Positions 6,963 to 16,469 of a stretch of DNA of 64,000 nucleotides are shown here, in pieces. Positions within the stretch are counted from its first letter, which is position 1. Each line of letters opens with the position of its first letter. The position numbers and the translations under genes are program-made. The notes beneath the pieces were generated by a model, which was not told where the DNA came from, made no database searches, and saw only the letters and a list, made by a program, of their open reading frames with translations. The DNA is from Actinoplanes couchii (lineage in GTDB: Bacteria; Actinomycetota; Actinomycetes; Mycobacteriales; Micromonosporaceae): positions 1 to 64,000 of the forward strand of contig NZ_BOMG01000062.1 in assembly GCF_016862075.1 (NCBI RefSeq), read 5' to 3'.

Positions 6963-8720
6963 ATGCCGATCCCCCGAAGAAATTCGCGGCACAAGTCCTG
7001 GTTCATCATCGCTTGTGCATTCGTCCTGCTGGCCGGCGCCAGCGTGATCCCCCAGGTCATGCCGACGGCGAACGCCGCGGCCAAGACCGTCTACATCCCC
7101 GCCCGCTGGACCCAGACCGGCGAGGTCCCGTGGACCGCCGACCGCAGCAAGGAATCGACCAACTTCATTCTGCTCTGGGGTGAGAAATCGGGCACCAGCC
7201 CCAAAACGGCCCCGTCCCCCTACAACTTCGACCCCGACAACATCATCAGCCAGCTGGAGAACCTGTACAGCTTCTACGTGAACACCATGCAGTTCACGCC
7301 GGAGACCGGGCTGCTCGCCCAACACAAGATCATCGTGATCGTGACCAACACCTGGAACCGCGCCGAACTCAACGCCTGGGCCACCGGCGGCTCGGTCGAC
7401 GGCCGGGTCGGCGTGATCAACGTGGCGCCCGGCGCGGCCCTGCCCGGATCCTGGGGCCTCGCCCACGAACTGGCCCACGTCTTCCAGAACTACACGTTCC
7501 TCGGGCGCAGCGGGTACGGGTTCACCGACGCGTCGGCGGGCACGTTCTGGGAGACCAGCGCCGAGTTCATGGCCATGCAGACACTGCCCACCACCGCGGC
7601 CGGCGACCTGTCCCGCTGGCTGCGCTCGGAGAACCTGTACTACAGCTCCAGCCGGCACCACTACGGCAACTGGATGCTCGCGCAGTACATCAAGGACCGG
7701 GACGGCCTGGGCATGTTCAACCGGATCTGGAACGAGGCCCGCAGCAACGAGCACCCGCTCGAGGTCTACCGCCGGATCGCCGGCATCGACCAGACCGAAC
7801 TCAACCGCCGGATCGGTGAGTACGCCACCCGCACGGTCACCTACGACTTCGGCAACCGGCCGACCCTGATGCCGTTCATCACCAACGTCTACGGCGCCGG
7901 GTTCCTCAACAGTGCCTACAACGGCGGCAACGTCGAAGCCGTCGACCAGAGCCTGAGCCACTACCGGATCAACGCCCGGGTCGCGCCCTCCGACTACGGC
8001 TTCAACAAGATCAAGCTGGTGCCGTCCGGCAGCACCGTGAAGCTGCGCCTCAAAGGACACGCCGAGACCGGGGCCACCGGCTGGACGTTCGGGCTGGTCG
8101 CGGTCAAGAACGGCGTCCCGCGTTACTCGGCGCTCAAGACCGGCACGGACGCGCAGATCGACTTCCCGCTGCAGTCCGGCGAGACCGAGGTGTGGCTGGT
8201 GGTGACCGGCACCCCGAGCGCCGTGCCGCACTACGCCTTCCTCGACGGCTACACCAAGGCACGACGGTTCCCGTACGAGTTCCGCGTCTCCGGAGCCACC
8301 CCGTCCGGTTTCGAACCCGGATACGTCAAACCGGCCGCCACCAACGGCGGGCGCTGGCACTCCAACGGCGGCGGCTGGGTGGCCGGCAACGCCAGTGTGG
8401 CCGCCACCGCGTACGTCGGCCCGAAAGCCGCGGTGATGGCCGGAACCGTCACCGGCAACGCCCGCATCGAGGGCCTGGGCTGGGTCAACGGCGGCACCGT
8501 CGGCGGCAACGCGGTGGTCAAGGACAACGCCCTGATCCAGGGCGGCGCCAACCTGTCCGGCAGCATCGTCGTCGGCGGTGACGCCGAGATCGCCTTCGCC
8601 TGCTCCACGGGCACCTACCTGCTGTTCAACCCCGACCGGCGCTGTGACGGCGCGGGCGGGGAAACAGACGTCAACCCCTCTTTCAACCCCTTCCCGAGTA
8701 CGGATCTCGCACTGTCCTGA
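6963..8720 (+). CDS. Secreted DUF6055 protein, putative zinc metallopeptidase
   Basis: 585 residues. A signal peptide runs from residue 1 to about 39 (basic MPIPRRNSRHKSW, hydrophobic core, cut near ANAAA). Residues about 45-430 form a DUF6055-like domain with the zinc-peptidase motif H168-E-L-A-H172 followed by a glutamate-containing WETSAEF, as in gluzincins. Residues about 470-560 are hexapeptide-like repeats (VAGNASVAATAYVGPKAAV), probably a left-handed beta-helix. The start at 6963 lacks a leader and has an appropriately spaced -10. A CebR-like operator directly upstream suggests induction with plant polysaccharide use. Peptidase activity is inferred from the motif. Confidence 0.85.
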   Translation: MPIPRRNSRHKSWFIIACAFVLLAGASVIPQVMPTANAAAKTVYIPARWTQTGEVPWTADRSKESTNFILLWGEKSGTSPKTAPSPYNFDPDNIISQLENLYSFYVNTMQFTPETGLLAQHKIIVIVTNTWNRAELNAWATGGSVDGRVGVINVAPGAALPGSWGLAHELAHVFQNYTFLGRSGYGFTDASAGTFWETSAEFMAMQTLPTTAAGDLSRWLRSENLYYSSSRHHYGNWMLAQYIKDRDGLGMFNRIWNEARSNEHPLEVYRRIAGIDQTELNRRIGEYATRTVTYDFGNRPTLMPFITNVYGAGFLNSAYNGGNVEAVDQSLSHYRINARVAPSDYGFNKIKLVPSGSTVKLRLKGHAETGATGWTFGLVAVKNGVPRYSALKTGTDAQIDFPLQSGETEVWLVVTGTPSAVPHYAFLDGYTKARRFPYEFRVSGATPSGFEPGYVKPAATNGGRWHSNGGGWVAGNASVAATAYVGPKAAVMAGTVTGNARIEGLGWVNGGTVGGNAVVKDNALIQGGANLSGSIVVGGDAEIAFACSTGTYLLFNPDRRCDGAGGETDVNPSFNPFPSTDLALS

Positions 8721-8770
8721 GCACGTCCCGCCGCGGGTGCCGCCGAACTTCCGCAACGGCATCCGCGGCG

Positions 8771-8776
8771 TACCGT
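8771..8776 (+). promoter_or_regulatory. Possible -10 (TACCGT), leaderless
   Basis: TACCGT is followed by exactly 7 nt and then the GTG at 8784, supporting that codon over the GTG at 8775, which lies inside the hexamer. Confidence 0.4.
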
Positions 8777-8783
8777 GACGCCG

Positions 8784-9659
8784 GTGAACACGAACGCTGC
8801 CGCCGCGTCGACGGCGATGCGGGGTCTCGCCCTGGGCGACGCCTTCGGGGAGTCCTGGCTGCTCCAGCCGTCCGATCAGGTGACCGCCGCGCTCGGTGAA
8901 CGCCGGGTGGCGGACGGCCCGTGGCCGTGGACCGACGACACCGCGATGGCACTCGCGCTGCTGGGCGTCCTGCGACAGCACGGGCACGTCGACCAGGACG
9001 CGCTGGCGACGGCGTTCGCCGACTCCTACGCCGCTGATCCGTATCGGTCGTACGGCGGGTCAATGCACGAGGTGCTGCGCTCCCTCGGCCGGGGTGAGCC
9101 GTGGCCCGAGGTGACCCGGCGCAAGTTCGGTGGCATGGGGTCCTGGGGCAACGGCGCGGCGATGCGGGTCGCGCCGTTGGGCGCCTGGTTCGCCGGCGAT
9201 CTCGACACGGTCGCGGAGGAGGCCGGCCGCTCGGCGCAGGTCACCCACGCCCACCCGGAGGCGGTGGCCGGCGCGGTGGCGGTGGCGATCGCGGCGGCCC
9301 TGAGCGTCACCGGCATCGACGCCGGCCTGCTGATCACCGCGACGGCGGCCCGCACCCCGGACAGCGAGGTCGCCTCCCGGCTGCGGCGGGTGTCCCGGGT
9401 CGCGCTCACCGCCGACCCGCGCCACGTGGCCGCGATGGTCGGCTGCGGCGAGCAGATCTCCGCCGTCGACACCGTCCCCTTCACGATCTGGTGCGCCGCG
9501 GCCCACCTCGACGACCTGCCGGAAGCCCTGTGGGCCACCGCGAGCGCCGGCGGCGACACCGACACCACCTGCGCCATCGTCGGCGGGATCGTCGCCGCCC
9601 GCACCGGCCTGGACGCCGTGCCCGCCGCCTGGCTGGAGGCGTGCGAGCCGATCGACTAG
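8784..9659 (+). CDS. ADP-ribosylglycohydrolase family protein
   Basis: 291 residues from the GTG at 8784 (the in-frame GTG at 8775 is the alternative). Family hallmarks: LALGDAFGES near the N-terminus, W-TDDT at about residues 49-53, and AGGDTDTT at about 255-262; the aspartates and threonines bind the two Mg ions that hydrolyse ADP-ribosyl bonds on proteins or small molecules. No DraT-like partner is nearby, so the substrate is open. The protein is soluble and has no signal peptide. It is probably monocistronic. Confidence 0.85.
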   Translation: MNTNAAAASTAMRGLALGDAFGESWLLQPSDQVTAALGERRVADGPWPWTDDTAMALALLGVLRQHGHVDQDALATAFADSYAADPYRSYGGSMHEVLRSLGRGEPWPEVTRRKFGGMGSWGNGAAMRVAPLGAWFAGDLDTVAEEAGRSAQVTHAHPEAVAGAVAVAIAAALSVTGIDAGLLITATAARTPDSEVASRLRRVSRVALTADPRHVAAMVGCGEQISAVDTVPFTIWCAAAHLDDLPEALWATASAGGDTDTTCAIVGGIVAARTGLDAVPAAWLEACEPID

Positions 9660-9662
9660 GTT

Positions 9663-9989
9663 GTGCGCCCAGCCGGGTGGTCCTGGGCGCACACGCTGAT
9701 CGCCGAGGTGCGCCTCAGCGAGGTCCCCGGCACCGGCACCGGCGCGGCCGACGGTCCCGCGGCCGGGCCTGGGCCTGGGCCTGGGCCTGGGACTGGGACT
9801 GGGACTGGGACCGGGACCGGCCGGGTGTGGCCCACCGCGCGGATGTTCGCGACGACAGCCGGCGTCCTCTGCTTCCTCGACGGCGTAGACGGCCTCACCA
9901 GCGGCGGCCAGGCCGTGCTCACCGCCGTCCGCTGGTCCCTGCCGGCCACCCTGCTCCCCGCCACCGCGCTCACCCTCCTACTGCCCTGA
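9663..9989 (+). CDS. Hypothetical protein with PG/TG repeat
   Basis: Possible 108-residue product starting with GTG 3 bp after the preceding stop. The middle (about residues 35-53) is PGPGPG then TGTGTG, coded by a hexanucleotide array. The C-terminus ends in a hydrophobic stretch TLLPATALTLLLP. No homology is recognised. It could be a short membrane-anchored peptide or a chance ORF; the codon pattern after the repeat is compatible with coding. Confidence 0.3.
   Translation: MRPAGWSWAHTLIAEVRLSEVPGTGTGAADGPAAGPGPGPGPGTGTGTGTGTGRVWPTARMFATTAGVLCFLDGVDGLTSGGQAVLTAVRWSLPATLLPATALTLLLP
9765..9818. repeat. Hexanucleotide tandem repeat, nine units
   Basis: Four GGGCCT, three GGGACT and two GGGACC units run without interruption. 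Because the unit is a multiple of three, copy-number change would not shift the frame of the overlapping hypothetical ORF. Confidence 0.95.
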
Positions 9990-10011
9990 CCGGCAGCCGA
10001 CCCGCCGCCGA

Positions 10012-10345
10012 GGAGGAGGGGGGAGGGCCGCGAGGACGGCGGTGAGCCGCGAGGAGAGCGGTGAGCCGTGATGAGGGCGGAAGCCGCCAGGGCGGCAGTG
10101 AGCCGCGAGGAGAGCGGAAGCCGTAAGGGGAGCGGCGGGCCATAACGAGGGCGGAAAGCCGCCAGGGCGGCTGTGGGCCGTAACGAGGGCGGAAAGCCGT
10201 AAGGGGAGCGGTGAGCCGTAACGAGCGCGGAAAGCCGGGGCGGCGGTGAGACGTGAGGAGGGTTGGCGGGCCGCCAGGAGGGCGGAAAGCCGCGAAATGA
10301 GCAGAAAGCCGCGAGGTGGGCGGAAAGTCGCCAGGGCAAAGGGCG
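10012..10345. repeat. Degenerate 18-21-bp repeat array, intergenic
   Basis: About 330 bp without a convincing gene is filled with roughly 15 imperfect units of the type aagccgtaacgagggcgga, with variants aagccgccagggcgg and aagccgcgaggtgggcgga. It lies just upstream of the dimethylargininase gene. Apparent ORFs through it are by-products of the repeat. Confidence 0.8.
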
Positions 10346-10431
10346 GCTGCCAGGGCAGCGGATGGCAGCCGGTCCGGTGCGACCATGGATCTCGGTGGCG
10401 CGCCGTGTGGCGGCGCCGGGAGGAGAACGCC

Positions 10432-11196
10432 ATGAGCAAGCGGTTCGCCCTGGTCCGCAAGCCCGCCGAGAGCCTCGCCGACGGAATGGTCACCTTCGTC
10501 GAGCGCCGGCCCGTGGACCTGGAACTGGCGCGCCGGCAGTGGGCGGCCTACGTCGCGGCCCTGGAGGCCAACGGCTGGCCGACCGTGGAGGTGGACGCCG
10601 ACGACACCCTGCCGGACTCGGTGTTCGTCGAGGACACCGTGGTCATGTTCGGGCCGGTCGCGGTGCTGACGAACCCGTCCCGCGCGGCCCGCCACGCCGA
10701 GGTCGCCGGCACCGGACGCAAACTGCGCGAACTCGGCCTCGAACCGCTGGCGCTGACCGAGGGGCATCTGGACGGCGGCGACGTGCTCAAGGTCGGCCGC
10801 ACCGTCTACGTCGGCCTGGGCGGCACCTCCGACAGGTCCGCGATCGACCAGCTGCGGCGCATCCTGCGACCGCGCGGCTGGACCGTCGTCGCCGTGCCGG
10901 TCACGAAGGCGCTGCACCTCAAGAGCGCCCTGACCGCCCTGCCGGACGGGACGATCATCGGTTACGGCCCGCTGGTCGACGACCCATCGCTCTTCCCCTG
11001 TTTCCTGGACGTGCCCGAGGAGCCGGGCGCCCACGTGGTGGTCCTGGACGACGACACCGTGCTGATGAGCGACCGTGCGCCGGAGACCGAATCTATCCTC
11101 CGGTCCCGCGGCCTGCGAGTGGTCCCTGTGGATATCAGTGAGTACCAGAAGCTCGAAGGCTGTGTGACCTGCCTGTCCGTCCGCGTGCGTCAGTAG
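10432..11196 (+). CDS. ddaH: Dimethylarginine dimethylaminohydrolase (dimethylargininase)
   Basis: 254 residues, amidinotransferase/pentein fold. Family motifs: FVEDTVV with the substrate-binding E-D, EGHLDGGDVLK, the catalytic histidine region KALHLKSALT, and the C-terminal nucleophile region LEGCVTCLSVRVR (C247 the likely catalytic Cys). It hydrolyses N-omega-methylated arginine to citrulline and methylamine in the cytoplasm. The start at 10432 is preceded by a clear GGAGGAG; an upstream in-frame ATG at 10246 lies within the repeat array and would add repeat-coded residues. It stands alone. Related arginine-hydrolysing pentein enzymes are the main alternative. Confidence 0.85.
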   Translation: MSKRFALVRKPAESLADGMVTFVERRPVDLELARRQWAAYVAALEANGWPTVEVDADDTLPDSVFVEDTVVMFGPVAVLTNPSRAARHAEVAGTGRKLRELGLEPLALTEGHLDGGDVLKVGRTVYVGLGGTSDRSAIDQLRRILRPRGWTVVAVPVTKALHLKSALTALPDGTIIGYGPLVDDPSLFPCFLDVPEEPGAHVVVLDDDTVLMSDRAPETESILRSRGLRVVPVDISEYQKLEGCVTCLSVRVRQ

Positions 11197-11245
11197 TTTG
11201 ACCGATATCGATCAGAAAGTTATCCACAGCTGGGCAGACGCGGCC

Positions 11246-11275
11246 TTGACATCGCAAACTTAAGCAGCTTAATAA
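11246..11275 (+). promoter_or_regulatory. Sigma70-type promoter of ABC importer operon with operator
   Basis: TTGACA at 11246-11251, 18 bp spacer, TAATAA at 11270-11275. The inverted repeat TTAAGC-A-GCTTAA (11260-11272) overlaps the spacer and -10, a position suited to repression. The ATG follows at 11312 after a GGAGGG ribosome binding site. Confidence 0.65.
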
Positions 11276-11311
11276 TGGCGCCGTCGATCGATCCGACGGA
11301 GGGAATCCCCG

Positions 11312-13000
11312 ATGCCATTCCTCCCCCCACGGGCCAGGCGTGCCGCCACGGCACTGGCCGCCGTGACCCTCGTCCTCGCCGCCTGCTCCAGTCCCGACAG
11401 TGACAAGACCGGCAAAGCCGGCGACAGTTCGATCACCATCTTCAACGGTGCCAACGGCACCATCGTGGAGAACTGGAATCCGTTCTCCCCGACCCAGCTG
11501 CAGCCCACCCAGGGCCCGCTCTACGAGGCCCTGTTCTGGTACAACGTGGCCACCGAGGCGGAGCGCCAGCCGATGCTCGGCACCGCCGCCGCGTGGAACG
11601 CCGACGGCACCGAGCTGACCATCACCACCCGCGAGGGCGTGAAGTGGTCGGACGGGCAGCCGTTCTCGGCCAAGGACGTGGCGTTCACCTTCGACCTGAT
11701 CATGAAGAACAAGGCGATCAACGCCACCGGCCTGACCCTGACCAGCTCGGTGGCCAAGAGCGACACCACCGCCGTGCTGACCTTCAAGAACAAGTCGTTC
11801 ACCGACGAGGCCTCGATCGTCGGCTACACGCCGATCATCCCGGAGCACGTCTGGAGCAAGATCGACGACCCGGCGAAGACGATCAACCAGAACCCGATCG
11901 GCACCGGCCCGTTCACCCTGAAGACGTTCTCGTCGCAGAGCTACGTGCTGCAGAAGAACCCGAACTACTGGCAGGCCGGCAAACCGAAGATCCAGAACGT
12001 CAGGTACATCTCGCTGGCCACCGCCGACGCCGCCAGCGCCGCGCTCACCGCCGGTCAGGTCGACTGGATGAGCAGCTTCCTGCCCGGCCTGGAGCAACTG
12101 CTGCAGAACCACAAGGACCTGTCGTACGTGAACACGCCGGTGCTCACCGCCTCGATCTTCACGTGCGCGAACAAGGAGCTGGGCTGCACCGGGCCGCAGA
12201 CCGACACCGCCGTGCGCCAGGCGATCCACCACGCACTCAACCGGGACCAGCTGAACAAGCTGGCCGGCGGCGGTTTCGCGGCAACCGCCTCACCGACGCT
12301 GCTGCTGCCGGAGCGGGACAAGAAGTGGATCGCCGACCCGTCCCAGGTGACCATCCCCGGCACCCCGGACGTGGCGAAGGCGAACCAGATCCTCGACGAC
12401 GGCGGGTGGGTCAAGGGCGCCGACGGTATCCGTACCAAAAACGGTCAGAAGTTGTCGTTGACCATCCAGACCGTGACCGGCTGGAGCGACTTCATCTCGC
12501 TCAACGACGCGATGGCCCAGCAGCTCAAGGAGGTCGGCATCGAGCTGAAGCCGACCCAGCTGTCCTGGAACGAGTGGAACAACAACCAGGTGCAGGGCAG
12601 GTACCAGCTGTCGCTGGACTCGATCGGGCTCGGCGCCAGCGCCAACCCCTACTACACCTACCAGCCGAAGTACGCCACGGTGACCACCGCGAAGGTCGGT
12701 GAGGCCGCCGGCACCAGCGGGAACTACTCGCGCTACAGCAACCCGGTGGTGGACAGGGCGGTGGAGATCGCGGCCGGCACCAACGACGAGGCCGCGCAGC
12801 GGGAGCAGTACACGATCATCCAGAAGGAGATCACCCGCGACCTGCCGTACATCCCGATCTACGTGAACTCGCTGCTCACCGAGTTCAACACCAGCCGCGC
12901 CACCGGCTGGCCGACGAACGAGAACAAGTACGCGCTGCCCGCCTCCTGGAAGGTCTGGGACAACGGCATCGTCCTGGCCACCATCGAACCGGTCGCATGA
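11312..13000 (+). CDS. ABC transporter substrate-binding lipoprotein, family 5
   Basis: 562 residues. A lipoprotein signal ends LVLAAC with C25 as the lipidated residue. The body matches the DppA/OppA-type family 5 fold: NWNPF near the start, WSDGQPFSAKDVAFTFDLI, and NPIGTGPF. Such proteins capture peptides or, in several actinobacterial and thermophilic operons, oligosaccharides such as cellobiose or mannobiose. It is the first gene of a five-gene importer operon. The neighbouring glycosidases favour an oligosaccharide, but the sequence alone does not decide. Confidence 0.88.
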   Translation: MPFLPPRARRAATALAAVTLVLAACSSPDSDKTGKAGDSSITIFNGANGTIVENWNPFSPTQLQPTQGPLYEALFWYNVATEAERQPMLGTAAAWNADGTELTITTREGVKWSDGQPFSAKDVAFTFDLIMKNKAINATGLTLTSSVAKSDTTAVLTFKNKSFTDEASIVGYTPIIPEHVWSKIDDPAKTINQNPIGTGPFTLKTFSSQSYVLQKNPNYWQAGKPKIQNVRYISLATADAASAALTAGQVDWMSSFLPGLEQLLQNHKDLSYVNTPVLTASIFTCANKELGCTGPQTDTAVRQAIHHALNRDQLNKLAGGGFAATASPTLLLPERDKKWIADPSQVTIPGTPDVAKANQILDDGGWVKGADGIRTKNGQKLSLTIQTVTGWSDFISLNDAMAQQLKEVGIELKPTQLSWNEWNNNQVQGRYQLSLDSIGLGASANPYYTYQPKYATVTTAKVGEAAGTSGNYSRYSNPVVDRAVEIAAGTNDEAAQREQYTIIQKEITRDLPYIPIYVNSLLTEFNTSRATGWPTNENKYALPASWKVWDNGIVLATIEPVA

Positions 13001-13001
13001 C

Positions 13002-13991
13002 GTGTACCACCTGCTCCGCAAGCTCGGGTTCTACCTGGTGGCGCTCTGGGCGGCACTGACCGTCAACTTCGCCATCCCCCGGATGATGCCCGGTGACCCG
13101 GTCGAGATCATGCTGTCCAAACTCGGACAGAAGGGCCCGGTCACCGAGGACACCCGGGAGGCGATCGAGGCGCTGCTCGGCACCGGCGCCGGCCGGCCGC
13201 TGTGGTCGCAGTACCGCGACTACCTGGCCGGCCTGGCGCACGGCGACCTGGGCGTGTCGGTGGTGTTCTTCCCGGCCCCGGTCAGCACGATCATCGGGCA
13301 GACCCTGCCCTGGACGATCGGGCTGATCGGGCTGGCCACCGTCATCAGCTTCCTGACCGGCGTCGGCCTGGGCACCCTGGCCGGCTGGAAACGGGGCTCG
13401 TGGATGGACAACCTGATCCCGGTCACCACGATGTTCCAGTCGGTGCCGTACTTCTGGCTGGCCCTGATCCTGCTCTTCCTGCTCGGCAGCGTGTGGCCGC
13501 TGTTCCCGCTCAACGGCGGGTACGACGTCTACGAGGTGACACCCGGCTGGACCGGGGAGTTCCTCGGCTCGGTCGTCTACTACGGCACGCTGCCCGCGCT
13601 CACCATCATCATCTCGTCGATCGGCGGCTGGATGCTCGGCATGCGCAACATGATGGTCTCCACCCTCTCCGAGGACTACATGCTCACCGCGGAGGCGAAA
13701 GGACTGCGCCCGGGGCGGATCATGCGGCGGTACGCGGCCCGGAACGCCGTACTCCCGTCGGTGTCCGGTTTTGCCATCTCGCTCGGTTTTGTGGTCGCGG
13801 GCTCGATCGTCACCGAGGCGGTCTTCTCCTATCCCGGCATCGGCTCGGCGCTGCTGCAGGCGGTCGGCGGCAACGACTACGCGCTGATGCAGGGCATCTT
13901 CCTGATCATCACGCTGTCGGTGCTCGGTGCGAACCTGCTGGTCGACCTGCTCTACTCGGTGATCGACCCCCGCACCCGGGCCCAGTCATGA
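13002..13991 (+). CDS. ABC transporter permease, DppB type
   Basis: 329 residues, GTG start right after the binding-protein stop. Typical DppB layout: first helix 7-27, a long extracytoplasmic region (to about 95), then five helices. The EAA loop for ATPase contact reads LTAEAKGLRPGRI. It overlaps the next permease by ATGA. Confidence 0.9.
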   Translation: MYHLLRKLGFYLVALWAALTVNFAIPRMMPGDPVEIMLSKLGQKGPVTEDTREAIEALLGTGAGRPLWSQYRDYLAGLAHGDLGVSVVFFPAPVSTIIGQTLPWTIGLIGLATVISFLTGVGLGTLAGWKRGSWMDNLIPVTTMFQSVPYFWLALILLFLLGSVWPLFPLNGGYDVYEVTPGWTGEFLGSVVYYGTLPALTIIISSIGGWMLGMRNMMVSTLSEDYMLTAEAKGLRPGRIMRRYAARNAVLPSVSGFAISLGFVVAGSIVTEAVFSYPGIGSALLQAVGGNDYALMQGIFLIITLSVLGANLLVDLLYSVIDPRTRAQS

Positions 13992-14862
13992 GCCCGAAAC
14001 TGATCGCCGGGCTGGCCCTGGGCGCGCCGATCGTGATCTTCGGGTTGGTCGGGCCGCTGCTCGTGCAGGATCCGGCGCGGGTCGGCGACATCGGCCTGAG
14101 CGGTCCCGGCGGGGAGCACCTGCTCGGCACCACCCAGACCGGACAGGACATTCTGGCCCAATTGGCGTACGCCACCCGGGGCTCGCTGATCGTGGGCGCC
14201 ATCGTCGGGGCGCTCACCCTGCTGCTGTCCGGGTTCTTCGGCATCGTCGGCGCCTACGCGGGCGGCTGGACCGACGAGGCATTCTCCCTGTTCACCAACG
14301 TCATGCTGGTCATCCCCGGCCTGCCGCTGGTGATCGTGATCTCCACCTACCTGCCGGAGCGCAGCCTCACCCTGGTCGCGATCGTCCTGGCGATCACCAG
14401 TTGGGCCGGCTCCGCCCGGGTGCTGCGCGGGTCGACACTCAGCCTGCGCAACCGCGACTACGTCAAGGCCAGCCGGGTCGCCGGGGAGAAACGCTGGCGG
14501 ATCCTGCTCGTCGAGATCCTGCCCAACCTGATCCCGCTGCTGGCCGCGCAGGTGGTGTTCGCGGTCATCTTCGCGATCCTCGGCGAGGCCGGGCTCTCCT
14601 ACCTCGGGCTCGGCGCGACCGGCTCGTTCACCTGGGGGACCATGCTCTACTACGCGCAGAACGGGCTGGCCCTGCGACTGGGCGCGTGGTGGTGGTTCGT
14701 ACCGCCGGGTCTGCTCCTGGCCCTGTTCGGCGCGGCTCTGGCACTGATCAACTTCTCGATCGACGAGATCATCAACCCGAAGCTGCGTAATCAGACCCGG
14801 TCCGCCCGGCGTGGCTGGCGGATGTCGCGGGAGCAGCTGCGCAAGGCCAAGGAGGCGACGCT

Positions 14863-14866
<4 letters not shown>
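13988..14866 (+). CDS. ABC transporter permease, DppC type
   Basis: 292 residues, start ATG overlapping the previous stop. About six membrane helices; the EAA loop is YVKASRVAGEKRWRI. The extended basic C-terminus (RSARRGWRMSREQLRKAKEATL) is cytoplasmic. It pairs with the DppB-type permease to form the channel. It overlaps the downstream ATPase gene by GTGA. Confidence 0.9.
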
Positions 14867-15677
<811 letters not shown>

Positions 15678-15681
<4 letters not shown>

Positions 15682-16469
15682 GCACCCTGGAGGCGCGTGG
15701 CCTGGTCAAGGACTACCGGGGCGGGATCCGGGCGGTCGACGACGTCAGCTTCACCCTCGTCCACGGGCGGACCACCGCGCTGGTCGGGCAGAGCGGCAGC
15801 GGCAAGTCGACGATCGCGAACCTGCTGCTCCAGTTGGAGCGACCGACCGCCGGGCAGATCCTGCTGGACGGCGAGCCGGTGACCCGGCGGAAGCTGAAGC
15901 AGTACCGGCGCACCGTCCAGATGGTCTTCCAGGACCCGTTCGCCTCACTGAACCCGTTCCACACCGTGGCGCACCACCTGGCCCGCCCGCTACGGCTGCA
16001 CCAGCCCGGCCTGTCCGGCGTCCAGATCGCCGGCCGGGTCGCCCACCTGCTCGAACGGGTGCGTCTCGACCCGGTGCTGGCCGCCCGGCGGCCGCACGAA
16101 CTCTCCGGCGGGCAGCGGCAGCGGGTCGCCATCGCCCGCGCGCTCGCTCCGGAGCCGGGCATCCTGATCGCCGACGAGCCGGTCTCGATGCTCGACGTCT
16201 CGATCCGTCTCGGTGTGCTCAACCTGCTCGCCGGCCTGCAACGCGAGGAGGATCTCGGCGTCCTCTACATCACCCACGACCTGGCCACCGCCCGGCACTT
16301 CTCCGATGACATCCTGGTCATGCACCAGGGCCGGATCGTCGAGCGGGGGCCGGCCGACGAGGTCATCCTGCGCCCGCAACACGAGTACACGAAGACCCTC
16401 GCCGACGCGTCCCCCGATCCCGAGCGCCGTCTGGGAGGTGGTCAGCCCAGGGACCACTCCCAGCGGTAG
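15678..16469 (+). CDS. ABC transporter ATP-binding protein, DppF type
   Basis: 263 residues. Walker A GQSGSGKST, Q-loop VFQDPFASLNP, signature LSGGQRQR, Walker B ILIADEPVSMLD, H-switch THD. Forms the heterodimeric ATPase with the preceding gene (ATGA overlap). Its last 28 bp overlap the end of the convergent beta-galactosidase gene; no terminator lies between the two converging operons. Confidence 0.9.

Noticed and set aside
10246..10431. Upstream extension of the dimethylargininase
   Set aside because: The extra codons come from the degenerate repeat array, and a strong ribosome binding site precedes ATG 10432.
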